From the NCBI GenBank assembly GCA_958450365.1, contig CAUEEP010000725.1, positions 1,946,501-2,010,500 of the forward strand: a DNA stretch of 64,000 nucleotides, written 5' to 3'. This stretch comes from Mesorhabditis belari (Eukaryota; Nematoda; Chromadorea; Rhabditida; Rhabditidae). The notes beneath the pieces are model-generated. The model was not told the origin of the DNA, searched no databases, and worked only from the letters and a program-made list of their open reading frames with translations. A program made the position numbers and the translations under genes. Shown piece by piece: positions 36,101 through 47,993 of the stretch; position 1 is the first letter of the stretch, and each line of letters opens with the position of its first letter.

Positions 36101-39100
36101 AGACTTGCTATCCAAGATCCAAGATCTATCGAGAGTCGGATCGGATCAGATTGGATCGGATTCAACCCGATAGGAGCTTTTAGCGGATCATCCGAGGCAA
36201 ACCGATCCAATGTAATCCAGATTGAATCCATCGGATATTCTGATGCCTAGTGAAAACTCATTTTAACTGAATCTTCACTTAATTGACTGAATATTTCGCA
36301 TTCTGGATCGGAGAATTTCCATTTTAAATATACAAAATTTGCATTTAAAGCCAAAAAATTATGCTAAGTGCAAAAAGTATGATTTGGAGCTAATCCAATC
36401 CTTTATGTGGGATGGATTGGATTATCCAATGGATGAGGTCATCGGATGGAAAAGGATCCTTGATGTGGGATGGATTGGATCGGATCAGATCGGATCGGAT
36501 CGGATTTAATCCAATGGATGAGGTCATCGGATGGAAAGACATCGATGGAAAGACTTTGATCGAATCGAATCGGATTTAATCCAATGGATGAGGTCATCGG
36601 ATCATCATCCAATGTAATTCGGATTCAATCCATTGGATGGTAAGTCTAGTGGGTAGTGAATGTTAATAGGATATTGTTTTCGAGTTTTTGAAAGCTAAGC
36701 CTAAGCTAAGCCTAAGCTAAGCCTAAGCTAAGCCTAAGCTACGCCTAAGCTAAGCCTAAGCTAAGCCTAAGCTAAGCCTAAGCTAAGCCTAAGCTAAGCC
36801 TAAGCTAAGCCTAAGCTAAGCCGAAATTCTACCATGTGGATCATAGACGACTCTCCTCTGTGTGGTGATCGATTCACGGAATTCGCCTCCATTCTGGTCT
36901 TTCACAATCACCGTGTCACTCACTCTGCCGACCGCGCGCACATTTGGATCGTAGTAGTACTCGAACTGAATAAATACATTCAGAGCTTTTATCTCTACAA
37001 CTAGAACTGAATTCTTACTTGACATGTCAATTGCCCTTGCACGGCATCATTTCGATATGGGCGTCCTTGAAGATTCAACACGTGCATCGACTGAAAATAA
37101 GGTTTTGTAAGGTTTCTGGAAATAGCAGTTAGCCAAGATCTTATTAAAACTTCCATTTAATCTATCAATTTCAAGCTTAAAGTAGAAATTTATGAAATTA
37201 CATCAGAAGATCGTTGAATCTCTTCCAAATTCACAATTGCTAATCCGAGAAAAACGTCATCATGTGATGGAGATTTATTCTGTTTCCCTTCATACACCTC
37301 GAAAAGCATCTCCTCAGTGGCCGGGTTCAATTCGCTGAAAGATTCAAATCACCAATTTTCAACTGTTAACCTTAGAGTTTGAAAAATGACGTTAGACCAA
37401 ACGTTAGACCTTTTTGCCTGCTCAAAAATTGCTCATAACAATTCAATTGTTAGTAACAATTTCTACTGCCACTCACAAATCAAATTGCTCTTCCCAATAC
37501 GGATTCGCGTTGATTCCCTTTGTCGTTTGGAAGCGCTGTGGCGGTTCATCGGTTTCAATCACAACATATGGATGAAGCACATCTGAATAGAAAATGTTTC
37601 TAGAGATCTAGAAATCTAGCAAAAAAACAAAGTAATGTACTTCTTAATGTACTTCTTAATGTACTTCTTAATATACTTCCTAATGTACTTCTTAATATAC
37701 TTCTTAATGTACTTCCTAATGTACTTCTTAATATACTTCTTAATGTACTTCTTAATATACTTCTTAATGTACTTCTTAATATACTTCTTAATGTACTTCT
37801 TAATGTACTTCTTAATATACTTCTTAATGTACTTCTTATCTTTACAAAAGTCACTGACCAATATCTTTTCCCAGCTTTGATCCTTTGATCACATTAATCT
37901 TCAGCTTATTTGGCGCATTCACCACATTCACATTTGGAGTCATTGTCTAAAATTGTAAACTATCATTTTTGAATTTTCAGAAACCTGATTATTATTCAAT
38001 TTCTTTGTCAAAAAGTCGTCCACAGGTTTTCCCTCGAAAGAAGCGTTGAAGCTTGTTTGTGGGGATCGGCTGAAGTTGAGCTTTGTTTTATAGCGAAACC
38101 TTTTCCCTACCTCAATCGTGGATTTGCCACTGATGTGTAATTGTTTGAAGAAGCCTAAAATTGGCCTAAATTCTTTATTTTCAAGAATCACTCACCAATC
38201 CCTGTGCGGAAAGCCTTTTGTAGGGCTCTGGTGGACTCATGTCGGTCGAGTTTCTAAAGATGAAAGCTGTTTTGGGAACATAACTAAAGAAGTCGAGTGT
38301 TTCCCCTTTTATATCCCAGTTTCCCATCAGATGCGTAACCCGGAACGATCAGTTCGGCTCGTGTCACGTCAAATGGGAATTTCTGAGCCTTCCTTGCGTC
38401 GAATTGTGCAACGTGAATTCAAGATGAAAGCTTTCAAAAAGAACAGATGGGCTCAACAATCAAGGGCTCACCGAAGGTGCCAAAAAGAAAAGAAAAGCGC
38501 AATGTAAGGGCCTTTTCAAGCGATTCAACCAACGCGGCTGTCATGAGATTCTGTCAAGCATTCTGTCAAGCATTCTGTTCTCTATTCAACGTTGAACAAG
38601 CGCTAAACAAGGAGAATGACCGAATATATGCTATTTCTAACCCACACAAATCGTTCTTCATTCAGCTTCAGTCATGGTGTGGGCAGGGATCATAGCCGAT
38701 GGAAAGACTCCTCTTATCTTCGAGCTATCAGTCAAGCTCAACAATCAAGCATATTTGGACATTTTGCGACAAGACGTTTTGCCCTGGTCTCGATCTCATT
38801 TTGTACAACGTAGAACATGGTGGATGTAAAGCTCCTGTGCTTTGTAAAGCAGTTGTCACGCTTGGCTCCTCGCTTAGGTATGATTGAAAGATTTCCCGTA
38901 AATCCCTAGACGTTTTGAAGTTGCAGAGCAAAAACCGTGCCAAAATAGTACCCAAGAAGGAAATCAACTAATAGATACACTTCTTTATTATCTTTTTACC
39001 TCATTGAAGCCGATCCATCAGAGAGATTCACATTGGTGACTGCTGAGACGAGACAGCGCCGAATCGCATCTTCGACGAGTCCTCGATCAACCTCCATTGT

Positions 39101-42100
39101 CTGAAATAGCTTTGAATTGAAACGGTGAAAGCTTTGAATAAAAAAAGAAACAAAATTGTACTCTACAGAAAAACAGAAAAAATATTTCCAACTCTTACCG
39201 CCCTCGTGTCTGTATTCTTCAATTGGACATCCATTTCGGGACGACCACTGAAACATCCCATCACATAGAGTTGTCCAGCAATGCAAGCAACGCGAGTTTC
39301 AATCTTAAATCGAGTTTGAATCGATTTCCCAAATCCAAATCAAATCCAAATCCAAACCTCTCCACGTAAATCCAAAATATCGACATCATAATTGGTGACA
39401 ACCATTGTCTGCACATTTCGCTGACTTGACACCAATTTCAGCCTCATTTGCGGAATATGGACATCGGTGCGCAGTGTCTGAAATTAGTACTTGATTTGTT
39501 TTTGTAAAGATTTCTTACCAAATGATCTCTTGGTCCTTGTTGTACTCTGACATTTCTCAGCTGTGGCCCTTCGTGTACAGCCGAGTGATCACCGAAGCCT
39601 TCAAAAAGGATCTCGCATTTGCTCTGCAAAGAAAGAATAATGATAATTTTTGTCTTTTTTAATGAAAACTTGTTCACTTCAAGTAGCTGATTAGTATTTC
39701 TTACTGTTCAGCTACCAGAAGTAAGCAGTGAAATGCTTCAACCGGCCCTAGGATCTGTAATGAAGTGAAGGAATTGGCAAGAAAAAGCAGATTTCCAGGG
39801 ATTGAACCTTTGACCTTTTGTTTCCCGAGCAATTGCTCTAACCAATGAGCCTTAACTTGCCAAGAGAAAGAAGGAAAGACAAGGGAAAGAAGAAAGAAAG
39901 AGTCTGGCTTTGATCTGGCTTTGATCTGGCTTTGATCCGGCTTTGATCCGGCTTTGATCTGGCTTATCAACAAATGCCTTTGGAGCTTGTTAGTGATACA
40001 AAATCCTTTTGGGATAGCTGTAAAGCATAAGTGCTAACAGAATTATGAAATAGTCTATTAATATCGAACCTATTCTTAAAGATTCTAAAGACCAAGTCCA
40101 TTATGGAGATCTTACGGTAGCTGGAGCCAGCAGGCTAAAGCTTTCCGCCTCTAAAGTAGCTAAAGATCTATTAAGATCCTTCTGAACAAAAAAGTGCATC
40201 AAATTTTCTAATAAGCTTTCTGTGCCATTTGAGCAATTTACAGGATTGAATGATTAACAATTTACATGACTAGTAGCTTTGAGTTAAGATTAACCCAATG
40301 CTACTAGTCAAAAGGATCATACTTTAGAGGCGGAAAGCTTTAGAGCAGGCTCCAGCTACCGTAATCCGGCTTAGAACTCCATATAATAGACTTGGTCTTT
40401 ATATTTCCTTGTGTTTACCTCTAAGCTCTTACAGTAAGTAAGTAATGCATAAGATCGATTACCGGATTGGTCACTTTCTTCGCTGCATCGTTCAGGGACT
40501 TGATCCAAGCGTCGAGCGGCCCAGGGACTCTCCTCAAATTCCCATAAAGCCAATAAATCAAATCGTTCGCCCAATCGCAATTCGCTCTAAATTTGAATAA
40601 TTTTTATAAGTTTTCATATACACTACTGGACAATGAAATATCAAAAAAGATCGTCACTTTCGCGCGTTTGTAACTCCCTTGTCTTTACCGTATTTCTAAA
40701 TATTAATATTACCATTGTGTAGCCCTTGAAAAGAGCTTTCAGAAAATGTATAACACTAATAGTTTAAACTCAAAGGCAAGGGAGTTACAGACGCGTGAAA
40801 GTGACGATCGTTTTTGAAAATATGATATTTCATTGTCCAGTACTGTATTAGAGAGAATACAGTAAGAGAATACAGCGATTTTGAAAATCTTTTATTTTTG
40901 AGGTTTTCGAAGGCCGCAAAGACAAGTAGTCAAAATAGCCATTTTCAGAAAACAAGTGATCAAGCGGGTGCTAGATCATTTGTTTGATTGGAAGCTATTC
41001 TTAATTTTTTTTTTTGCGTAAAAGAAATAAGAGATCCTTTTACACTTTCAGTAAAATTTTCAACAAAATCCATCAAACCGTTTTGTCTAAAAGTTACTCA
41101 AAATTGACAAAATTGGTCGTTTTGAACCAATTCAAAACCCATGTTCGAGTACCTTTTTCAAAATAACTTCCAACCTAACAATTGCCCATTCGGACAGCAC
41201 TGTTGGGTATTTGTTGGGTTTTTAAACCGTCTTTGATCTCAATCTTAATCTGATAGTGTGCTAAGGGGGATTCAACCAAATCATAAGGCTAAATCGGAGC
41301 TAATCAAACCAGTTAATCTTTTTCAAATTCAAGACGAATGTGCAAAGTAATTTCTCAAACGATTCAAACCGTTTTTTGTCGTTTTTTTGCCTTTGAATTT
41401 GCGTGTTCTACATTTTCTGAAAGCTCTTTTCAAGGGCTAGACAATGGTAATATTAATATTTAGAAATAGAGTAAAGACAAGGGGTTACAGACGCGCAAAA
41501 GTGACGATTCTTTCAAATATGATATTTCATTGTCCAATGCTGTAGATTCCAATCTTTCCCCTTTTTTTTCATTTCTTTTCTATCTTTGAGAGCTCGGCAA
41601 ATAGTCTGCTCATGTTGCCGGATTGCCGGAAAAGATAAATTCGATTAGAAATTAAAAGCTAATTTATTATAAATCAATTCAAGATTTATAAAGCTTTAAT
41701 GAATAAATTCCTTACCCATTTGAGGTGCTACCGGAAGAAGATGCGGTGGTGTGCCCATTTTTGCGTGCCTCTACATTTTGACCCTAAAAATTTGAGCTAA
41801 AAATTGAGCTAAAGATTTTCTAGACTAAAAAACTTTTAAATCATATGTGAAATAGTTTCAAAGACCTCTGAAACTTACATTATTGGTGATACCAAGTTTG
41901 TTCAGCGCATAATAGCAGAGTCCACCGACGAGTGACCAAGAGAGAACCACCCAAATCAACCCATCCATTGTCACCACCGAGCGCACTGAAAATAAGAAAA
42001 TAGTGCACATTTGATGAAACGATGATAATGTATTAAATAAAATTAAAAAAAACAAAGAATTTTGAACCGAGGGGAATTGAACCCTCGACCTTCTGCTTCA

Positions 42101-42770
42101 CGGGCTGATGCTCTACCACTGAGCTAACGGGACCATCTTTGCTCGAGAAGAAATTGGAAAGACAAAGAAAGAGAAGGAAATAAATATCCTATACCAGCCG
42201 AGAAACCCCCATTAGGGCCGGTTTTTCCGGAAGGGTCTTTTGAGTTGCCGTGGCGCAGTCGGGAGGGCTCTCGTCTACAACCCACACTGTCCGGGTTCGA
42301 TTCCCGAGTGCCTCCCCCAACTCTCATTTAAACAATTTTTTTTAAAATGCCACAACTACTATATATTCTAAGGTTTTCTAAAGAAGTTTTAGCTTTATTC
42401 GTCAAAAGATGGCTAAGAAAATGCTCAAAAAGACAGACAGACTCTTTTATATATAGTAGATTGTTCAACGTTTTTTTTTCCACTTACAACTCGCCGCTGC
42501 TTGTCTGACACTCAACGATAACTGTTTCACATTGTCGGGAGTGACGAATTGAGCCGAGAAATATAAAATCGAGACACAGCAAATCATGAGAGCCGGTAAA
42601 GCGGCTGCATCCAATAAACCCGGCGGGACTTTATTTGAGATTTTCCGCTTCACTTGATCAAAAACAAGTACAATTCGAGCTTTTGTCGCATTGACGAATA
42701 ACCGAATCGGATTGAAAAGTAGCGAGCTGACATCAAAGACGAAATTTTGAAACTGTGCCAATTTATCCAT
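30145..42770 (-). CDS. pdzd-8: SMP-C2-C1 lipid-transfer protein of ER contact sites (PDZD8-like)
   Basis: 26 exons: 42770-42488, 41985-41879, 41783-41716, 40586-40463, 39623-39519, 39477-39358, 39303-39199, 39100-39000, 38253-38196, 38154-38111, 38069-37985, 37946-37859, 37582-37477, 37334-37202, 37090-37019, 36965-36833, 36079-36018, 35973-35863, 34577-34454, 33004-32902, 32082-31997, 31954-31837, 30822-30706, 30620-30550, 30314-30233, 30178-30145. Phases close to 879 residues. There are two hydrophobic segments (~58-83, ~99-122), an SMP-like module (~153-340, with LYGNLRRVPGPLDAW), a C2 domain (~412-550, with PYVVIETDEPPQRFQTTKG and NPYWEEQF), a basic Ser/Pro-rich linker with FFGAMKDRL, and a C-terminal C1 zinc finger (~808-860, NEHTFVAVKC, CNVCHQ, KQAYQC). 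Known PDZD8 proteins move lipids at ER-endosome contacts. No PDZ domain or C-terminal coiled coil is visible. A C2CD2/TMEM24-type protein would lack the C1. Confidence 0.82.
30856..31774 (+). mobile_element. Deleted mariner element split by a tRNA-derived repeat
   Basis: Same family as 33480-34345 but on the plus strand: left end tattgggttgg (a partial duplicate at 30879), right end ttcaccaacccaat. Only the transposase tail remains (RGIRKLPVKWAEVVNNHGNYLE, 31640-31710). The block 31271-31636 is a later insertion. Confidence 0.7.
31271..31636 (+). mobile_element. tRNA-derived SINE inserted in the mariner copy
   Basis: Starts with a tRNA-like head: A box at gtggctgactggttaagtg and B box at gggttcgaacccc (31318-31331). 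It interrupts mariner sequence that is continuous in the other copy (ctacgaaag | aggaatcc), leaving gaaag on both sides as a likely 5-bp target duplication (31266-31270 and 31637-31641). A related head on the minus strand lies at 63535-63600. Confidence 0.6.
32375..32815. repeat. Family D foldback repeat
   Basis: Same inverted blocks as 18590-19205 in an intron of the PDZD8-like gene. Confidence 0.7.
33480..34345 (-). mobile_element. Mariner element with C-terminal transposase half
   Basis: Sits in an intron of the PDZD8-like gene. The minus strand encodes a 174-codon frame whose last ~130 residues are mariner transposase: LLQDSARPHVAKL (second Asp) and PPYSPVLAPSDYYLF (third Asp of the D34D type), ending PVKWAEVVNNNGNYLE. 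The N-terminal half with the DNA-binding region and first Asp is missing, so it cannot be autonomous. Ends read attcggttggtgaatt and its inverse attcaccaacctaat, flanked by TA. Confidence 0.85.
34622..34828. mobile_element. Foldback MITE nested at the edge of a larger one
   Basis: Left gggtggccaaatgttcaaga, right tcttgaacatttggccaccc; stem continues with gagctttg/caaagctc. In the PDZD8-like gene. Confidence 0.75.
34829..35579. mobile_element. Foldback MITE with interior inverted copies
   Basis: Left ccgcaaattatagcgacaac, right gttgtcgctataatttgcgg then taccctgtag. The interior repeats tgctcaattttcaccatttt and its inverse. The outer ctacagggt end appears to have been hit by the element at 34622. 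Confidence 0.7.
36120..36640 (+). repeat. Degenerate ggatcggat-rich tract
   Basis: Irregular tandem ggatcgga, atccaatggatgaggtcat units; intron of the PDZD8-like gene. Confidence 0.6.
36695..36822 (+). repeat. Minisatellite, 11-bp unit agctaagccta
   Basis: About 11 copies. Each unit contains one nematode-telomere-like gccta step but is not a TTAGGC hexamer array. The array ends about 10 bp from a splice donor of the PDZD8-like gene. Confidence 0.9.
37637..37840 (+). repeat. Minisatellite, 12-bp unit
   Basis: About 17 copies of cttcttaatgta/cttcttaatata. Being a multiple of three it gives long spurious ORFs on both strands. Confidence 0.9.
38318..38975 (+). mobile_element. Tc1/mariner-superfamily transposase relic, N-terminal half
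   Basis: Inserted in an intron of the PDZD8-like gene (between exons 39000 and 38253). It encodes a helix-turn-helix-like start (RNPERSVRLVSRQMGISEPS) and, after frame breaks, VMVWAGIIADGKTPLIFEL, typical of the region before the second catalytic Asp. Stops and frameshifts make it inactive. The C-terminal half of the same transposase type occurs separately at 58425-58820. Confidence 0.65.
39783..39862 (-). repeat. tRNA-like repeat unit
   Basis: Minus strand: ggctcattggttagagcaat (A box) and aggttcaatccctgg (B box), in an intron of the PDZD8-like gene. Stem pairing is incomplete. Confidence 0.45.
40619..41534. mobile_element. Foldback element with ends tacwctactggacaatgaaat
   Basis: Ends tacactactggacaatgaaa and atttcattgtccaatgctgta. 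The first 229 bp (40619-40847) is itself a complete palindromic unit. In the PDZD8-like gene. Confidence 0.7.
42048..42330. repeat. Two tRNA-like units facing each other (SINE)
   Basis: Minus strand 42133-42063: good D arm (gctcagtggtagagc) and B box (gggttcaattccc), but acceptor and anticodon stems mispair. Plus strand 42245-42315: ccgtggcgcagtcgggaggg and gggttcgattccc. Better explained as tRNA-derived repeats than as genes; the minus one would read anticodon GTG (His) if real. Confidence 0.5.
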
Positions 42771-43299
42771 GCTTTAGTGAATCAGTCCATTTTCAAAGAC
42801 TATTGGAGCCGTTCGGAAGCGAATTGCAAGGGGAACAGAAATGAATTTTCGAAGAACATGAAGTGATGAAAGATTTTTTGACTTGATGAGAGAAATTGAT
42901 GAGAGAAAAGAAGGGAAAAGCTGGAAAGGATTTGTGGGAAGGAAAGGAAAGAGATCTTGAAGACAAAAGAAAGAAAGGCGAATTCTCTTCTTTGTGTATC
43001 TGTGGAGATCTTCTTCGGTAAACACAAAAGTGGTTGAAAATGTCTCGAGATGTTTCACTTGATCCACCACATATCAAATGGGATCTCTTTTTCTCGAATC
43101 ATCGAGGGTTAGTCCTTTGCTTTCAAAAAGTGGCACAACTAGAGTTTTGAGCAAAAGTAAAGGTTTAGCGGGATGCAATATCTAAGGAACGATCTAAGGA
43201 ATACATAGATAAGCACTTGGCTCAAAGGATTTTCCATAACCGAGCTTTACCAATGCAAATTGTCCGGAGCAGGTCAGCTATTCTTATTCGATTTTATGG

Positions 43300-43930
43300 T
43301 CTATAAAACTACCAGTCTAACTAACTAATTTGGTGACAAATTTTAACTAATTTGGTGACAAATTCCCTTTAAATTTAAAAATATTCACTTTACTCGACGC
43401 GTAAAGAGGATTACTGCTATAAAAATAAAACATAAAACCTAAAACCACGTGACCCTGGGCCCAGGACCATCAAACTATTGGGTCCTTTCTGATTTTTTGG
43501 GAGTGTACCTTAAATTTGTTCAATTTTGACGTTTTATAGCTCATCCTAAAGCTGAATTCAAGACGGATCGATTGGTAAAAACCGTTTTGAGATATCTCTT
43601 TTCTAAAAGTTTTTACAGCTATTTTAGTAAAGGGCGGCAGAGCCAAAAAATGGATGTTTTCACGTTTCGTTTATTCTATTTTATGGTCCATAAAACTACC
43701 AGTCTAACCTAAAACTATGTGGCCCTGGGCCCAGGTCCATCAAACTATTTACCATTTATCATCTAACAAACGTTTAACTAATTTGGTGGCAAATTCCCTT
43801 CAAATTTAAAAATATTCCCTTTACTCGACATGTAAAGAGGATAACTGTTATAACAATAAAACCTAAAACTATGTGGCCCTGGGCCCAGGTCCGTCAAACT
43901 ATTTACCATTTACCATCTAACAATTTTGCT
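43300..43930 (+). repeat. Direct duplication, about 380 bp apart
   Basis: 43310-43490 and 43680-43925 share ataaaactaccagtctaac, tttaactaatttggtgacaa and ccctgggcccaggtcc. A diverged inverted piece (atcctctttacacgtcgag) lies at 47630. Confidence 0.6.
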
Positions 43931-44524
43931 AAACGGATTTATAAGTTTAGCATTTGCTAATTTAGCATTTAGCAACCAAGCAGCATCCAGCAATTTTGCT
44001 AAATCTATTTGGTTCGATATTAATAGAATATTTCATAATTCTGTTAGCACCTATGCTTTACAGCTATCCCAAAAAGATTTAGCATCACTAACAAGCTCCC
44101 ATTTGGCATTTAGCATTTCAGCAATTCAGCAATCAGAACCGATTAGATCCAAATTGAATCAAATTGAGCATTTAACATTTAACGACTTTGCTAAATGCTA
44201 AATGCTAAATGCTAAATGCTAAATACTAAAAGAGTTTAACCAAATTTAGCAAAATTGAGTTTTATTCTTGTAGACTGAATATTCTGATGCCGCCACATAA
44301 AGCTAAAATATTCAGTCAACAAAAAGAATACATCGTTTGGCGCTAAATTTAGCAAAATTTTGTTAAATGCCTTGGTGGACCTGTTGAATTTTGCAAAACG
44401 AAAGTTTGCTAAATTCAGCAAAGCTAGAGGTCCTCTCACAGCAAAACTCGAGGTCTCGAGGTCCAAAAATTCTGTTAGCTCTAGCCAAATTACTAGATTT
44501 ATCTCTTTTTGCTAAATTTAGTAG

Positions 44525-44757
44525 TTGGTGGACCCGGGTCCTGGCTATCTTTGACCTAGCCCAAACCGGAGCTCATTGGATGTTGGTGGACCCGGGTCCT
44601 GACTGTCTTTGACCTAGCCCAAACTGGAGCTCATTGGATGTTGGTAGACCCGGGTCCTGGCTATCTTTGACCTAGCCCAAACCGAAGCTCATTGAATGTT
44701 GGTGGACCCGGGTCCTGGCTATCTTTGGCCTAGCCCAAACTGGAGCTCATTGGATTT
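44525..44757 (+). repeat. Tandem repeat, 58-bp unit, four copies
   Basis: Unit holds ggtggacccgggtcctggct and cctagcccaaaccggagct; copies differ at few sites. Confidence 0.85.
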
Positions 44758-45592
44758 TGAAATGACTTTTCTAAGGGCAAAAGGAAACGCTTTCATAAGC
44801 CATTTTTATTCTGAAAAGAGTCGACGACAGCTTTCAACTGATGAGTTCAATTTTTAAACACAAAAGAATCAAGAGGATCCAAGCCAATCACAAATCACAA
44901 AACTAGTAAATAGTAAAAGTTAATAATAAAAGTAAAAGTAAAAGTTATCCAACCAAAAACCCGTTATTCTATACATCAAAAATAGTTCCTCCACTCGGAA
45001 AACACTCCAAGAACAAGAGATTAACCATTCGAAAAAGTTGACTCAAATCGACCGAGTGAACCGATCAAAAAGCTGATTAATCGGAGTGGGTGGAAATGAA
45101 TTGGAGAAAAGCGGGAAATGGAAAGAAAAGAGGGGGAAAGGGTAAAGAATTGATGGAAAAGAAAGGGCCTTATGTTTGCTCGAATCAAGAAATGCCTTCT
45201 TGACGACTTTTTTTTTGCATCCAATCTGCAATAACCAGCATTCAACAGAGCGCAAAGATTGGTATTGTTTTTGAAAGCTCAAAGATTTTCCTGATATCTG
45301 GCAAATGTTTCAAATGGATGATTGGGTCAACAGCTACAGCTACAGCTTTACAGCTAAACGCTTACCTTTTCGATCTTTGCTAATCTCATTTTTTGTAGAG
45401 ACAATAGAAAATTTAGATTTAGAGATTACGTTCTGATGGGCTAAATTGAAAGGAGATATTGAATAGATAGCAAAGGAGTGCCGAGAATTTGAATATATTG
45501 GGTTTGTGGATATGATTTGACACGTTTTCTTCAAATTAAATCCAAAAGATGTAAAGAAATATGAGGGAGAGGAGTTTCTGGAAAATAGGTAA

Positions 45593-46560
45593 GTGAATAC
45601 AAAAACAAACAAAAGGCTTTCTTTTCGCGAAGAGTTACCAGTTGATCATACAATAATACTCGAATATTACATACACTTCGGTTTAAACCGTATTAAGGAT
45701 TTCGATTTGGATTCACATGATTTAACGGACACCTGTGATTCTTGTGGAAACAATAGACTTTCACTTTCCACATATTTCTTTTCGAATTTTACTTTACTTT
45801 GCTCTAACTATTGAACATCTACCACCTGGAGATCTACAAGAAGATCTAAAAGGACACAAGGCCTCTAGTGTTCAGTTAATATTGAGAATGTTTAGGTGGA
45901 TGGATCAGCTCCAGACATGTACAAGCCGTTAAATTCCGTTTTGTGGATGAATCTTCGTAGACAAAGATCATCTAGCAGTCAAACTGGATAATGACAAGTT
46001 GCTGTGATCTGGAGAATGACATTTTATTTTAAATGATCTGTGACATTTTATGTTGTACGAATTTCTATAAGGACACAAAGGCCTCTAGTGTGCTAATATT
46101 GAGAATTTGAAAGGATCAGCTCCACTACGGACATGTACAAGCCGTTAAATTCCGTTTTGTGGATGAATCTTCAAAGACAAAGGTCTAGCATTCAAATTCA
46201 AGCAGTCAAACTGGATAATGACAAGTTGCTCGAAATCTTTCAAACAAACAAAAGGCTTTCTTTTAGCGAAATAGCAGAAGAGCTACCAGTTGAACATACA
46301 ATAATACTCGAACATTACATCAGTTTAAACCATATTAAGGATTGGATTTGGATTCACATGATTTAACGGACACCCAGAAATGGCAATGTGTCAGAAATCA
46401 GTGCCGCTCATCTTTCTCGATACGAGTCGCAAATCTTTTTTACCATGTATTGTGATGAAAATGTAGAGAAAAGGAACCAAATTTGGAGAGATAAGGAATC
46501 AAATCAAATAACTATCAACTTTCGGAGAAGCCGCCAATGGGTTGCTAGCATCTAGCAAAC
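45593..46560 (+). mobile_element. Two decayed mariner N-terminal fragments in tandem
   Basis: The block at 46130-46560 reads like the mariner DNA-binding half: VKLDNDKLLEIFQTNKRLSF then EELPVEHTIILEHY, then ISAAHLSRYESQIF, with stops between. A second copy of part of it lies at 45593-45990. No catalytic C-terminal half is joined on. Confidence 0.5.
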
Positions 46561-46849
46561 TTGATGGACTCCATTGTGGACAATAAGGACATTTTGGTGA
46601 GCCTGACCCTACTCCGATATAGTCTTCGTCTTATGATAATGTGTAAAGAGACATAAAATTCTGTGATCATAGTGAACAAATGAAATATAAAAGCTCAAAA
46701 AGCCAACCTTTTTGTTGTGCTTTCAGCTAACACCTCTGTAGTCGATTCGTTTGTTTTTTGACCTAAGCAAGGATGAATTCGAAAATCCTCAGGTTTAGAT
46801 AATAAAGAGAAAGAGGTAAAAAGTAAATTTGATCTGCTGAGCGAAGAAA

Positions 46850-47032
46850 GGTATGAGAATGAGAATGAGAGAGAGAATGAGAGAGAGAATGAGAAGGAGA
46901 ATGAGAATGAGAGCGAGAATGAGAGAGAGAATGAGAATGAGAATGAGAATGAGAATGAGAATGAGAATGAGAATGAGAATGAGAATGAGAATGAGAATGA
47001 GAATGAGAAAGAGAATGAGAATGAGAAAAGAT
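46850..47032 (+). repeat. Microsatellite (gaatga)n
   Basis: Long hexamer run with gaga interruptions; produces spurious MRMR/FSFS ORFs. Confidence 0.9.
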
Positions 47033-47929
47033 AAGACAATGTTAAGAAGGTAAAGAAATAGAGTTCTTAGAGGAAAATGAAGGAGAAATGATCACTTTTG
47101 AGCCAAGTGCAGAAGAAAATGAGTTAGAGGTTCCAGCTTTCCAGAGAAAGGGGAAGCAGCTGGAACAGAGGTCGATCTTCCCTTGAAATCGGCTCTTTTC
47201 CATAACTTTTTCTCTTTCTGTTGATCTTTCTGTAATGTCGATCTCCTCTTTTCTCTTTTTTCCATCTTTGCCCATGGGGGATCCTTATTGTAAAGCCCTC
47301 TCGATCGGCTGTGAATCGGCCCTCTATTGAACGAAAAAGATCGCCTGAAAAAGCGGCTCTATTTTGCTCAAAAGGGTTTACAGATTACTTGACGAATATT
47401 TTCGATTTCAACTCAAACAAATTCATTCATAATTCATTCATAATTCGGATTCATAAGTAGAAAAATCTTTGCAAAGTATGCAAGCATTTTCACAGATGTT
47501 ACCGTTAAAATAGAGTGCGAATAAGTAATTGCTCGATTGCCTGAGTGATTTTTACTCGACTAATCGACTAATTTACTTTACTTTACTCGACCAATCGCCG
47601 TTTTTTGTTGAGCAACTACGAAGTAATCCTCTTTACACGTCGAGTAAATTGAATATCTTTATATTTGATGGGAATTGACTTTATATTTGCCACCAAATCA
47701 GTTAAACGGCTGAATCTCTTTAAAAAGAGTCGTATATAAGGCGGTGCTCGTGATCTACTGGAAAGTCTTGATCCAAACACATAAACTAGTGTTAAAACAA
47801 GAACTTGCCAACAAAAACATCTAGCTTCACGGCTTCACCTTACCATTTCGTACACAGTTTTCTGAAAAGCACACATAGCCAGTGGGGTGTACGGGGCATC
47901 GTGCAAGCATCGTGCAAGCATCAAAGTTG

Positions 47930-47962
47930 AAACCTCAGATCAGTCGTGATTACCCGCTGAAC

Positions 47963-47993
<31 letters not shown>

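Larger units (their letters stand above)
42771..47929. other. Intergenic, 42771-47929
   Basis: A pyrimidine-rich stretch (minus strand, 43070-42771) is likely leader or promoter of the PDZD8-like gene. The rest holds the duplication at 43300, the gctaaatttagc-rich block (43920-44240), the 58-bp array, mariner pieces and (gaatga)n. No gene supported. Confidence 0.5.

Noticed and set aside
36695..36822. Interstitial telomere
   Set aside because: The 11-bp unit is not the hexamer TTAGGC; only part of it matches.
37600..37880. Overlapping ORFs on both strands rich in RSTL, KKYI and MYFL
   Set aside because: Product of a 12-bp repeat whose length is a multiple of three.
42063..42133. Possible tRNA-His (anticodon GTG) on the minus strand
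   Set aside because: D arm is good, but acceptor and anticodon stems mispair and it is paired with another tRNA-like unit, as in SINEs.
46695..47039. 114-codon Phe/Ser ORF and its Met/Arg mirror
   Set aside because: Translation of (gaatga)n.
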